This document shows, one piece after another, positions 1 to 6,195 of a stretch of DNA of 14,962 nt. Where the stretch lies: contig JACRBK010000531.1 in NCBI GenBank assembly GCA_016234525.1, forward strand, positions 1-14,962, written 5' to 3'. A program made the translations under genes and the position numbers. The DNA comes from Chloroflexota bacterium. Its GTDB lineage: Bacteria > Chloroflexota > Anaerolineae > Aggregatilineales > Aggregatilineaceae. Position 1 is the stretch's first letter. Each line of letters begins with the position of its first letter. Under the pieces are notes generated by a model that had not been told where the DNA came from, did no database searches, and saw only the letters and a program-made list of their open reading frames with translations.

Positions 1-27
1 CACAATCTATAACATCCAACGTCCGAA

Positions 28-56
28 TTGTCTTAACCGTCAGTTCGGGGTATCCT
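28..56 (+). promoter_or_regulatory. Candidate sigma70-type promoter of the LysM lipoprotein gene
   Basis: A -35-like TTGTCT (28-33) and a -10-like TATCCT (51-56) are separated by 17 bp, each matching four of six consensus bases. Transcription would begin near 62-64, leaving a leader of about 46 nt to the start at 109. A perfect 6-bp hairpin (ATCCTC 52-57, ATA loop, GAGGAT 61-66) overlaps the -10 and probable +1. Sequence match only. Confidence 0.35.
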
Positions 57-108
57 CATAGAGGATGGGAAGATGAATTTCTCCGGTGGTGTGAAGGAGA
101 GCCAGGGA

Positions 109-984
109 ATGTTAAAAGAGCGTTTAATACAACGATCAGCGTTGGTGTTGATCTTATTTGCGACAGCATGGGGACTTTCTGCGTGTTATAAAGATGCGGG
201 AGAAAATGTCCAGCCGACTTCTAACCGGGTGGATTTGAACGACATTATGCCGACCAACACTATTCCACCTACGCCGATGTTCACCTCAACTCCTATTTCA
301 CAGGTTACGGTGGAACTGACGCGCACCTTGGTTCCGACGACCACGCCGCAGGGCGACGGGGCCTCTCTGCTCGCAGAAACGCCAATCCCGGTCGTGACAC
401 AGGCGTTGGGCGCCAGTCCTCAGTTTGCGCCGAGCTTCACCCCGGTGATCCCGGTAGCGACTTCGGCAGCGGCGGGAATCGAAACGCCCGGCATGAGCGA
501 TATATTGCCCTCAAACACACCCGCGCCCACGCTCAACCCGGCGCTTCAACCGACACCGACTTCGATCCCGGTGGAGCTGAATCCATGCATTCATGTTGTG
601 AAGTCGGGCGATACGCTTTATTCGATTGCGCGTGATAACGAAGTAGAGGTAAATGATCTGGTGGCGGCCAACCCATCCTATTTTGGCGGAAATTCTAACA
701 CTATCCTCCAGATCGGGTGGCAGCTTCAACTGCCGGGGTGTGGTACACCGGAACCTGACGTAACGGCTACCATCGCGGGCGTAGAAGCTCCCGCTGGCCC
801 GGCAGTGACCGTTGAAGTTCCCACATCGGGCAATGTTACCCATGTGGTTGAATCAGGCGATACACTTTATTCGATTGCGCGTCAATACGGGGTTGATCCA
901 CAGGCGATTATCAGCGCTAACCCTGGCATTAATCCCAATATGATCCATCCCGGCGATACTATTATTGTGCCGCTGGGAGAGTAG
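109..984 (+). CDS. LysM-domain lipoprotein with two LysM modules
   Basis: Predicted exported lipoprotein of 291 residues that would bind peptidoglycan or another N-acetylglucosamine polymer. From the ATG at 109 it has a basic n-region, a hydrophobic stretch and a lipobox LSAC with Cys26, so a signal-peptidase-II signal is likely. A long Thr/Pro/Ser-rich linker (about 35-157) follows, then LysM 1 (about 162-209) and LysM 2 (about 245-288), each with an SGDTLYSIAR core. Cys160 and Cys211 bracket LysM 1 and could form a disulfide. The start at 109 is preferred because AAGGAGA (94-100) lies 8 nt upstream and it gives a compact signal peptide; an in-frame ATG at 73 would add 12 non-signal-like residues. 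No catalytic domain is visible, so an anchor or wall-binding role is inferred. Confidence 0.85.
   Translation: MLKERLIQRSALVLILFATAWGLSACYKDAGENVQPTSNRVDLNDIMPTNTIPPTPMFTSTPISQVTVELTRTLVPTTTPQGDGASLLAETPIPVVTQALGASPQFAPSFTPVIPVATSAAAGIETPGMSDILPSNTPAPTLNPALQPTPTSIPVELNPCIHVVKSGDTLYSIARDNEVEVNDLVAANPSYFGGNSNTILQIGWQLQLPGCGTPEPDVTATIAGVEAPAGPAVTVEVPTSGNVTHVVESGDTLYSIARQYGVDPQAIISANPGINPNMIHPGDTIIVPLGE
607..882 (+). repeat. Internal LysM repeat with near-identical DNA core
   Basis: The 27 bp at 607-633 and at 856-882 differ at only one position and encode the same GDTLYSIAR core of the two LysM modules. The flanking parts of the modules have diverged in sequence and length. This fits an internal module duplication with a conserved or gene-converted core. 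Confidence 0.6.
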
Positions 985-1012
985 CAGCGAGTAAAATCAG
1001 GCGTGGAAAACA

Positions 1013-1049
1013 TAACGGGCGTAATTCTGTATCAAAATTACGCCCGTTA
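1013..1049. terminator. Bidirectional hairpin between convergent genes
   Basis: A perfect 14-bp stem (1013-1026 with 1036-1049) encloses a 9-nt loop in the 87-bp gap between two converging genes. On the minus strand the stem is followed within a few bases by a TTTT run; on the plus strand no T-run follows. It probably ends minus-strand transcription and may block or stabilise the plus-strand message. Confidence 0.65.
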
Positions 1050-1071
1050 GTTGTGAACGAGAGGTAAGGGA

Positions 1072-1365
1072 TTAACGGCCACCATATTTGTTGGTCAGCA
1101 GATCGAGTACGGTACTCGCGTCTACCGCGTCTTTGCCGCCCATCAACGAGAGGCCGCCCAGGAAACCGCTCTTTGACTGACGGTCTTCCAGGTCCATAGT
1201 CATTTCGTCAAATGCATCGGCAGGCAAATTGCGCAGCATTTTCTTTTCGGCATCGTCCAGTTTATAGTCGGCAAGCGCCTTTTCGGGATCTGACAACAAT
1301 TGAGCGCGATACGTTTCATCGGTAAGCGCACGGCTGACGATAGTGGTGAGGTCTTCTTTCGACAT
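1072..1365 (-). CDS. RiPP-precursor-like small protein (NHLP/Os1348/Franean1_4349-type leader)
   Basis: Protein of 97 residues. Residues 1-65 resemble the leader of the NHLP-related precursor families (Os1348 and Franean1_4349 types): an SKEDL start, a helix with ALTD and LLSDPEKAL, a second helix with LDDAEKKMLRNLP, and an acidic segment ending LEDRQSKSG. The 32-residue tail (66-97) is Gly-rich, contains FLGG and LMGG double-glycine motifs, has no Cys and ends YGGR. The start has a strong Shine-Dalgarno sequence, AAGGAGA, 6 nt upstream. No modifying enzyme, exporter or peptidase of a RiPP system is encoded in the window, so this is an orphan precursor-like gene or a small protein reusing the leader fold. 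The family assignment is from remembered sequence patterns; the function is unknown. Confidence 0.65.
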   Translation of the reverse strand: MSKEDLTTIVSRALTDETYRAQLLSDPEKALADYKLDDAEKKMLRNLPADAFDEMTMDLEDRQSKSGFLGGLSLMGGKDAVDASTVLDLLTNKYGGR

Positions 1366-1397
1366 GGGATTCTCCTTGAGCTGATTGCATTGTTACT

Positions 1398-1427
1398 ATC
1401 ATAGTATGATTAGGCGGGCTGCGGCAA
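1398..1427 (-). promoter_or_regulatory. Candidate promoter of the RiPP-like gene with palindromic -10 region
   Basis: On the minus strand a -35-like TTGCCG (1422-1427) and a -10-like TATGAT (1398-1403) are 18 bp apart. The -10 lies inside the palindrome TACTAT-C-ATAGTA (1394-1406). The leader to the ATG would be about 25 nt and contains the Shine-Dalgarno sequence. Confidence 0.45.
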
Positions 1428-1456
1428 ATGAACAGTGCTTATTAGATCATAGTATG
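1398..1456. repeat. Pair of 11-bp direct repeats upstream of the RiPP-like gene
   Basis: ATCATAGTATG occurs exactly at 1398-1408 and 1446-1456, 48 bp apart. One copy overlaps the candidate -10 of the minus-strand gene; the other lies upstream of its -35 and also upstream of the plus-strand peptidase gene. The arrangement suits paired operator sites; the binding protein is unknown. Confidence 0.4.
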
Positions 1457-1555
1457 CCTCGGAATGCGTGACCGGGGCGTGATTATTTGCGACCTTTACT
1501 GATTTTTGATAACGTTTTTATTGTTTTTCTACTGTCTTATTGTAAGGGGGCAGAC

Positions 1556-2422
1556 GTGCGGTTGTGGCGAGTAATTCAGGGATGTATAGCAGTGATCATA
1601 TTTGCCAGCCAGGGAGAAATCTGGTGGCAATCTGCCCAGCCGAAGCCCGTTCACGCTTTTGAGTGCGTTTTCAACGAGGATGGTCAGCCCTGTGATCCGG
1701 TCGATCCGTTTGCGCCGGAGCCGACCCCCTCACCTTATCCACATGGCTACACGTATTTGACGAACCCGGCAGCCGGTAAACTTATTCTTGGCACGGCAGA
1801 TGATCCCCTGGCGATGTTCTCGCGTCGCCCCTTAAACGATTTTATTATTCCCGAAGGCGGTCTGTTTATGGACCCGCTGCATGGCGGCCCGCATTATGGG
1901 GTGGATTATGCTAACCCAGATGATTATCTGGAAGGCAACGCCTCTTATTTTTACCCGGTTGCGCCCGGTTATGTGACGGCGGTCTCGACCTGTATCTGGT
2001 GTTTTGTGGATGGCGATTCACAGGGGCGGGTGGAATGGAACTGGCCGCAATACAATTGGGGATGGGGCAGCCTGATCATCGTCGAAACCCCTTACAGCCC
2101 GGACATCTCACTTTATGCCATGTACGCCCACATCAACCGTGATTTTGTCAGCCTGGGTGATTATGTGACTCCTGATCAACCGATTGGGGCAGTCGGCAGT
2201 ACCGGATATTCTCAAGAAATTCATCTCCACCTTGAAATTCGGTACGGAACGCCGGGGCGGTTCTGGAATGCCGATTTCACCCAAAAGTCAATGGAAGATC
2301 ATTGGTTGGCTACGATGATGGTTTCTCCGGCGCTGGCGGTCCTTCCTGAAAATCATCCTTTGTTGATCGCCAGATTGGACGAATGGGCCGCTCTCCAGCA
2401 TAATCCTGCCCAGATTCCCTGA
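1556..2422 (+). CDS. Exported M23 (LytM-type) metallopeptidase
   Basis: Predicted zinc endopeptidase of 288 residues acting outside the membrane, probably on peptidoglycan cross-bridges or another wall peptide. The GTG at 1556 is chosen because AAGGGGG (1544-1550) lies 5 nt upstream and it gives a signal peptide (about 1-34, ending PVHA); the reading frame extends back to a TTG at 1487 without ribosome-site support. The zinc motifs are intact: HYGVD with His113 and Asp117, a YAH motif with His192, and HLH with His223 and His225. A Trp- and Cys-rich insert (about 145-171) interrupts the catalytic domain. It has no LysM of its own, unlike the neighbouring envelope proteins that could bring similar wall-binding ability. 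The peptidase fold is certain; the true substrate is not visible. Confidence 0.85.
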   Translation: MRLWRVIQGCIAVIIFASQGEIWWQSAQPKPVHAFECVFNEDGQPCDPVDPFAPEPTPSPYPHGYTYLTNPAAGKLILGTADDPLAMFSRRPLNDFIIPEGGLFMDPLHGGPHYGVDYANPDDYLEGNASYFYPVAPGYVTAVSTCIWCFVDGDSQGRVEWNWPQYNWGWGSLIIVETPYSPDISLYAMYAHINRDFVSLGDYVTPDQPIGAVGSTGYSQEIHLHLEIRYGTPGRFWNADFTQKSMEDHWLATMMVSPALAVLPENHPLLIARLDEWAALQHNPAQIP

Positions 2423-2494
2423 TCCGCCGCCTGATGCGAGCGCAGTCTCGCCCAAAATGTGCTATCCTGAGAGTATCCAAATGGAGGATGTCAC

Positions 2495-3190
2495 ATGAGC
2501 AGCGGATTGCAGTTTTTGCATAATGTGTCGTTATTTGCCAACCTTTCCACGTCCGAACTTGACCCCCTGGCGCAGCGGTTGGCCGTGCGCCGTTTTCGGC
2601 CAGGTGAGCGTATCTTTGAACAAGGTGGCCCCAGCAACAGCCTGTACATTGTCAAAAGCGGCCTGGTAAAGATTATCGTCGCTGAGTCCGAAGGGCATAC
2701 CCACACGGTTGCCGAGTTTGGACCCGGCCAGGTCTTTGGTGAATTTGCGTTGTTGGATGGTCTGCCGCGCTCGGCGGGAGCAGTAGCCTGCGAACGCAGC
2801 GAACTGCTGATTCTGACTCGCCCAGAATTTTTTATGTATCTGGAACAACATCCAACCGTTGCTGTCAATTTGTTAGTGCTGCTCAGCCGCCGTCTGCGTT
2901 TCGCTTTGCAGCAGACTGAACACGAAGAAGCGCCGCTGCCCACCATCAACCGACTCGCGCACCTGCTCTACGATCTCGCCGAGCGGTATGGCGTATCAGA
3001 TGATGGGCGGATCCAGTTGTCTATTCGACTGACGCAGGGCGAGATTGCTGGGATGATGGGGTGTCCCCGGTCCGAAGCCCAGGCTGCTATCGAAGAATTG
3101 CAGCAGCAGGAGATTATCGAAGTGCGGGGACTGCAAATAACTATTCGTAATCTGGATGGGCTGCGTACTGCTGCCGGGCAGCCGGACTGA
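2495..3190 (+). CDS. Crp/Fnr-family transcriptional regulator
   Basis: Cytoplasmic DNA-binding regulator of 231 residues. Residues 11-125 form a cyclic-nucleotide-binding-type beta barrel. Its phosphate-binding-cassette-like stretch FGEFALLDGLPRSAG (81-95) keeps Gly82, Glu83, Arg92 and Ser93, so a cyclic nucleotide ligand is plausible. A dimerisation helix follows (about 113-145), then a winged helix-turn-helix with LTQGEIAGMMGCPRSEAQAAI (179-199). The N-terminal cysteine cluster of true Fnr is absent, so an Fe-S oxygen sensor of that kind is unlikely. The start ATG has GGAGG 7 nt upstream. It follows the M23 peptidase by 72 bp. CRP-like dyads at 4722-4737 and 13147-13162 are candidate targets, which is an inference. 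Confidence 0.9.
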   Translation: MSSGLQFLHNVSLFANLSTSELDPLAQRLAVRRFRPGERIFEQGGPSNSLYIVKSGLVKIIVAESEGHTHTVAEFGPGQVFGEFALLDGLPRSAGAVACERSELLILTRPEFFMYLEQHPTVAVNLLVLLSRRLRFALQQTEHEEAPLPTINRLAHLLYDLAERYGVSDDGRIQLSIRLTQGEIAGMMGCPRSEAQAAIEELQQQEIIEVRGLQITIRNLDGLRTAAGQPD

Positions 3191-3227
3191 CGACCTTTTT
3201 TCGGCCCGTCAATGACTGACAGCCAGG

Positions 3228-3914
3228 CTATTTTTTCGGCTCGTCAGGTCTGGGATCGGTTTTGATCCGGCGCTGCACAAACGAATAAAACGGGTAGGCC
3301 AGTTTTTCGGAATCAACCTCACCCGCTTCAAGCGCGGTCTTGTTCGCGTCTTCAAAATCTTTGTGCATTCGCTCGACCATTTGTAACTGGTTCGTGGATG
3401 GCTCCAGTGAGAACAGCGCGATGAGGGTGGTGTAGGAGCCGGGAACAAAACACAGCCACTGCCCATTTTCCATTTCGGTGCTGCGCATCCCCGCCCTAAA
3501 GATTTCAGCCGCCGCAGAACGATAACTGCTCAGCATCGGAATAATCAGCTCTGGCTCAATGGCGAATTCGCCCAGAGTTTCAATCGGCATTCCGCTGTTG
3601 TTATAATAAACACTCATGCCGACGGCTTTGGCTGCCAGACGTTTTTTCAGGTGGAGGGTGTCTTCTGTTTCGCGTACAGCATCTTGCCACATCGTCGGGT
3701 CTGATTCGGCAATAAACTGAGCAACCGTCATAATCTGTCTTTGGTAACGATCGTATAACTGGTGAAATTGAGTGCGGTTGATCGCGCCCGTAGCGAACTC
3801 TTGCACCAGCCGGCTCATTTTTTGATGGACCTGGGCAATAAATTCTTGTCCCTGTTTGGCACTTTCAGGAACCGGATCGGGTTTAGATGGTGGAGTACCA
3901 GGGGTATCACCCAT
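3228..3914 (-). CDS. Conserved-looking protein of unknown function, possible roadblock/longin-like core
   Basis: Soluble protein of 228 residues with no signal peptide or membrane segment. Residues 1-20 are Pro-rich; 20-95 are predicted helical and charged. Residues 98-192 read as alternating strands and helices (MSVYYNNSGMPIETLGEF, a long helix with SSYRSAAAEIFRAG, then GQWLCFVPG and TTLIALFSL strands and a final helix). That order recalls the roadblock/LC7 or longin-like domains of bacterial small-GTPase partners such as MglB, but no decisive motif is present. The C-terminus is charged (RPDEPKK). AGGAG lies 11 nt before the ATG. It converges on the Crp/Fnr gene and diverges from the response regulator at 4200. 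No Ras-like GTPase gene is adjacent, so the link is speculative. Confidence 0.6.
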   Translation of the reverse strand: MGDTPGTPPSKPDPVPESAKQGQEFIAQVHQKMSRLVQEFATGAINRTQFHQLYDRYQRQIMTVAQFIAESDPTMWQDAVRETEDTLHLKKRLAAKAVGMSVYYNNSGMPIETLGEFAIEPELIIPMLSSYRSAAAEIFRAGMRSTEMENGQWLCFVPGSYTTLIALFSLEPSTNQLQMVERMHKDFEDANKTALEAGEVDSEKLAYPFYSFVQRRIKTDPRPDEPKK

Positions 3915-4052
3915 AATACATACAACTCCTGCTGCCGTGACCGTTGTTTTGTGTGGGGCTGTGGCGCTGCTGTGCGTCGGATAAACCCTAACTTCATTAT
4001 AGCCGAGACCGCCCGGTGTGGAAAACTATCGCCGTGCTGCCTGGTGAAGTGG

Positions 4053-4070
4053 GGATTCGCACAAGAATCC
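4053..4070. repeat. Perfect 6-6-6 inverted repeat in divergent intergenic region
   Basis: GGATTC (4053-4058) and GAATCC (4065-4070) form a perfect dyad with a 6-bp spacer in the 285-bp gap between the divergent genes starting at 3914 and 4200. The rest of the gap holds no coding frame I would support and no convincing -35/-10 pair. The dyad could be an operator or a small RNA hairpin. Confidence 0.35.
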
Positions 4071-4199
4071 GACATTTGCTAGGTAGACACAGACTCGTAG
4101 GCTATGGTAGACTACTGTTAATAGCTGGTGGCAGATTTTGGTTTTCATAACCATTGGCAAAACTGGGGCCGCACTGCGCTTTGGGTTGGAGTATGAGTG

Positions 4200-4613
4200 A
4201 TGGCAGATAACTCGCATGAGATCAAAATCGTCTGCATCGAAGACGATCCCGAAATGATCGACCTGGTTAAACTGATTTTAACTCGCAAAGGATACCTGGT
4301 GACGGGAGCTACCGGGGGGCGTGAGGGCCTGGCGATTATCAGCCAGGTGCTGCCTGATTTGGTGCTGCTCGACTTGATGATGCCCGATATGGACGGCTGG
4401 GAAGTTTTCCAACAACTGCGAGCCAATGATCAGACCAAGCACATTCCGGTCATTGTCGTGACAGCCAAAGCCCAGAGCATAGACAAAGTGCTGGGTCTTC
4501 ATATCGCCAAAGTGGATGATTATATCACCAAACCTTTTGGCCCTTCGGAGCTGTTATCGAGCGTGCTGCGCGTGTTAGGCGAAGCCGGAATCAAGGCTGA
4601 AGAAGCCAGTTAG
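4200..4613 (+). CDS. Single-domain response regulator (CheY-like receiver)
   Basis: Stand-alone receiver domain of 137 residues that would be phosphorylated by a histidine kinase and pass the signal by protein contact, as it has no output domain. The acidic pocket is Glu14, Asp15, Asp16; the phosphoacceptor is Asp58 in LLDLMMPDMDGW; Thr88 and Lys111 (ITKPF) complete the active site. The last dozen residues are a short acidic tail. The ATG at 4200 is preferred, with GGAG (4188-4191) 8 nt upstream; a GTG directly before it at 4197 would add one Met. No kinase gene lies beside it, so the partner is elsewhere, possibly the kinase at 6554-7942. Receiver function is clear; the pathway is unknown. 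Confidence 0.93.
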   Translation: MADNSHEIKIVCIEDDPEMIDLVKLILTRKGYLVTGATGGREGLAIISQVLPDLVLLDLMMPDMDGWEVFQQLRANDQTKHIPVIVVTAKAQSIDKVLGLHIAKVDDYITKPFGPSELLSSVLRVLGEAGIKAEEAS

Positions 4614-4642
4614 TGCTGTGTTGGGTTCTTGAGTAGGACATT

Positions 4643-4670
4643 GGAGGGTGTGAGTCAACCCTTCTTTTTT
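4643..4670 (+). terminator. Rho-independent terminator after the response regulator
   Basis: A 7-bp stem with one G-T pair (4643-4649 with 4658-4664) and an 8-nt loop is followed at once by six T residues (4665-4670). It ends the response-regulator transcript 30 bp after its stop codon. Confidence 0.75.
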
Positions 4671-4716
4671 GTGTCAGGGCAGCGTTGTATGATGCTGTAG
4701 ATCTGGCTGCCTGTCG

Positions 4717-4722
4717 TATAAT
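4717..4722 (+). promoter_or_regulatory. Consensus -10 box of the triple-LysM gene
   Basis: A perfect TATAAT stands 61 bp before the start codon at 4783. No good -35 is seen 16-18 bp upstream, which suggests an activator or a weak -35. The dyad at 4722-4737 begins within this box and would cover the transcription start. Confidence 0.6.
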
Positions 4723-4737
4723 GTAATCCGTGTTACA
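4722..4737. promoter_or_regulatory. CRP/FNR-like dyad TGTAA-N6-TTACA
   Basis: A perfect 5-bp inverted repeat with a 6-bp spacer matches the half-site geometry of CRP sites (TGTGA-N6-TCACA), with A in place of the third-position G. It overlaps the -10 and +1 of the triple-LysM gene, a position typical of repression. Binding is inferred. Confidence 0.45.
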
Positions 4738-4782
4738 CTAAGAGGCGTTACCCAGATAACCTACTACGTTTGAGGGGGTTTT

Positions 4783-6195
4783 ATGGTCCTGCCTTCATCT
4801 TTTTCCAAGCATTGGTTTCGCGCGGCTTTGGCGAGCGTGCTGATCGTCGTCAGTCTGTTGGCTCCGCATGTCCCAGTCAGGGCCTATCAGGGGACGAATC
4901 TGCTGCAAAACCCAGGGTTTGAAGAACCGTTTGTGACCATCAACAGCGATGTTTCGCTGCGTGTGGCAACCGGTTGGCAGCCCTGGAGTCTGCCGCAGGG
5001 AAGTTCGTCTTCGATCAATGCCCGCCCCGAATATAAACCGGCACCCACCGACCGGATCAAATCCGGGGGTGCTGCTCAGGAATACAACACGTTCTTTGCG
5101 ACGCATACCGGCGGGGTTTTGCAGCGCGTGCCGGTAACGCCGAACACTGAACTGCGTTTCACGATCAATGCGTGGGTCTGGTCGTCGGCCACCTTCGCTA
5201 ACCCAAACGTGAGCGACGATCCGAACGATGTGATTGTGAACGTAGGTATTGATCCCACTGGCGGCACGGATGGAACCAGCACGCAGATCGTCTGGTCAGC
5301 CGACGCTGAGTTTTATGACCAGTACCGCGAACTTTCGGTCACGGCACGGTCACAGGGGACTGCTGTTACTGTTTTTGTTCGTTCGGCTCCGAAGGGATTT
5401 GTCGGGACAACCAATATTTATCTCGATGATGCGGCGCTGCTTGTGGTGGGAACCGGCCCGGTTGCGACGAATACCCCGGTCGCATCACCGACGCCTGATA
5501 TTCTCGAACCAACTCAGGAAGGGACAATCACTCCCGTTCCGACCTCGGTCGCGACGGTTGCTGTGCCCACCCCTACCCCTAAACCACCCCTGCCCGATGA
5601 TTTTACCGGCTCAGTGGTTTATCAGGTGGTGGCAGGCGATACGCTTTGGGGTATCTCGCTGCGGTTCGACAGCACAGTAGATGCGATTGTAAAAGTGAAC
5701 GGTTTGGAAAATGCTGGATATCTCAGCATTGGGCAAACTCTGGTGGTGCCGGTACGTGACGGACAGAATCCCCTGCCCACCTTCACACCTGTGCCGACTC
5801 AAGCGGGTGGTGGTTCTATCCCTGTCAGTGGAACCTACACGGTGCAGTCAGGCGATACTATGTTCGCTCTGGCGCGTCGTTTTAACACCACGGTGGCGAC
5901 TCTCGCTCAGTTGAACAACATTTTGAATCCGAACTTGATCATGCCGGGACAAACGCTCCGCGTGCCAGGAGCAGGCCAGCCGCCCGTTACACCGACTCCG
6001 GTGGCTCCTTCCGCGACCAAGATCCCGACGGCAGTACCCCCTGTCACTCGTCCAGGGACGCACGTCGTCCAACCGGGTGAAAACCTGTTCCGTATCAGCT
6101 TGCGTTATAACCTGACGTGGGATGTGTTGGCACGAGCCAACGGTATCTTTAACCCGAATTTTATTTTCCCTGGCCAGGTTTTGGTCGTCCCATAA
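4783..6195 (+). CDS. Secreted jelly-roll (CBM-like) protein with three LysM modules
   Basis: Exported protein of 470 residues that probably binds wall or extracellular polysaccharide. A Sec signal peptide (1-34, cleavage after VRA) leads to a beta-rich jelly-roll domain (about 37-222) that opens NLLQNPGFEEPF and closes with NIYLDDAAL, the pattern of CBM4/9-type modules. Thr/Pro linkers (about 226-272, 329-345 and 397-424) separate three LysM modules at about 280-323, 352-395 and 427-470; the chain stops at the end of the third. No lipobox or membrane anchor is seen, so LysM binding may hold it at the surface. GAGGGGG (4772-4778) is 4 nt before the ATG. The stop overlaps the DUF192 start. The absence of catalytic residues points to binding, not cleavage. 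Confidence 0.85.
   Translation: MVLPSSFSKHWFRAALASVLIVVSLLAPHVPVRAYQGTNLLQNPGFEEPFVTINSDVSLRVATGWQPWSLPQGSSSSINARPEYKPAPTDRIKSGGAAQEYNTFFATHTGGVLQRVPVTPNTELRFTINAWVWSSATFANPNVSDDPNDVIVNVGIDPTGGTDGTSTQIVWSADAEFYDQYRELSVTARSQGTAVTVFVRSAPKGFVGTTNIYLDDAALLVVGTGPVATNTPVASPTPDILEPTQEGTITPVPTSVATVAVPTPTPKPPLPDDFTGSVVYQVVAGDTLWGISLRFDSTVDAIVKVNGLENAGYLSIGQTLVVPVRDGQNPLPTFTPVPTQAGGGSIPVSGTYTVQSGDTMFALARRFNTTVATLAQLNNILNPNLIMPGQTLRVPGAGQPPVTPTPVAPSATKIPTAVPPVTRPGTHVVQPGENLFRISLRYNLTWDVLARANGIFNPNFIFPGQVLVVP

Noticed and set aside
73..108. Upstream ATG at 73 as the start of the LysM lipoprotein
   Set aside because: It would place 12 extra residues before the signal peptide and leave a leader of only about 10 nt from the proposed promoter; the ATG at 109 has the better Shine-Dalgarno sequence and signal architecture.
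2436..2451. Small hairpin GCGAG-N6-CTCGC between the M23 peptidase and Crp/Fnr genes
   Set aside because: Only 5 bp and no T-run follows, so it is not convincing as a terminator. The two genes may be cotranscribed.
5461..5590. Low-complexity Thr/Pro coding stretch, considered as a DNA repeat array
   Set aside because: The repetition is at protein level only (linker between jelly-roll and LysM); the DNA has no regular repeat unit, so it is neither a CRISPR nor a tandem repeat.
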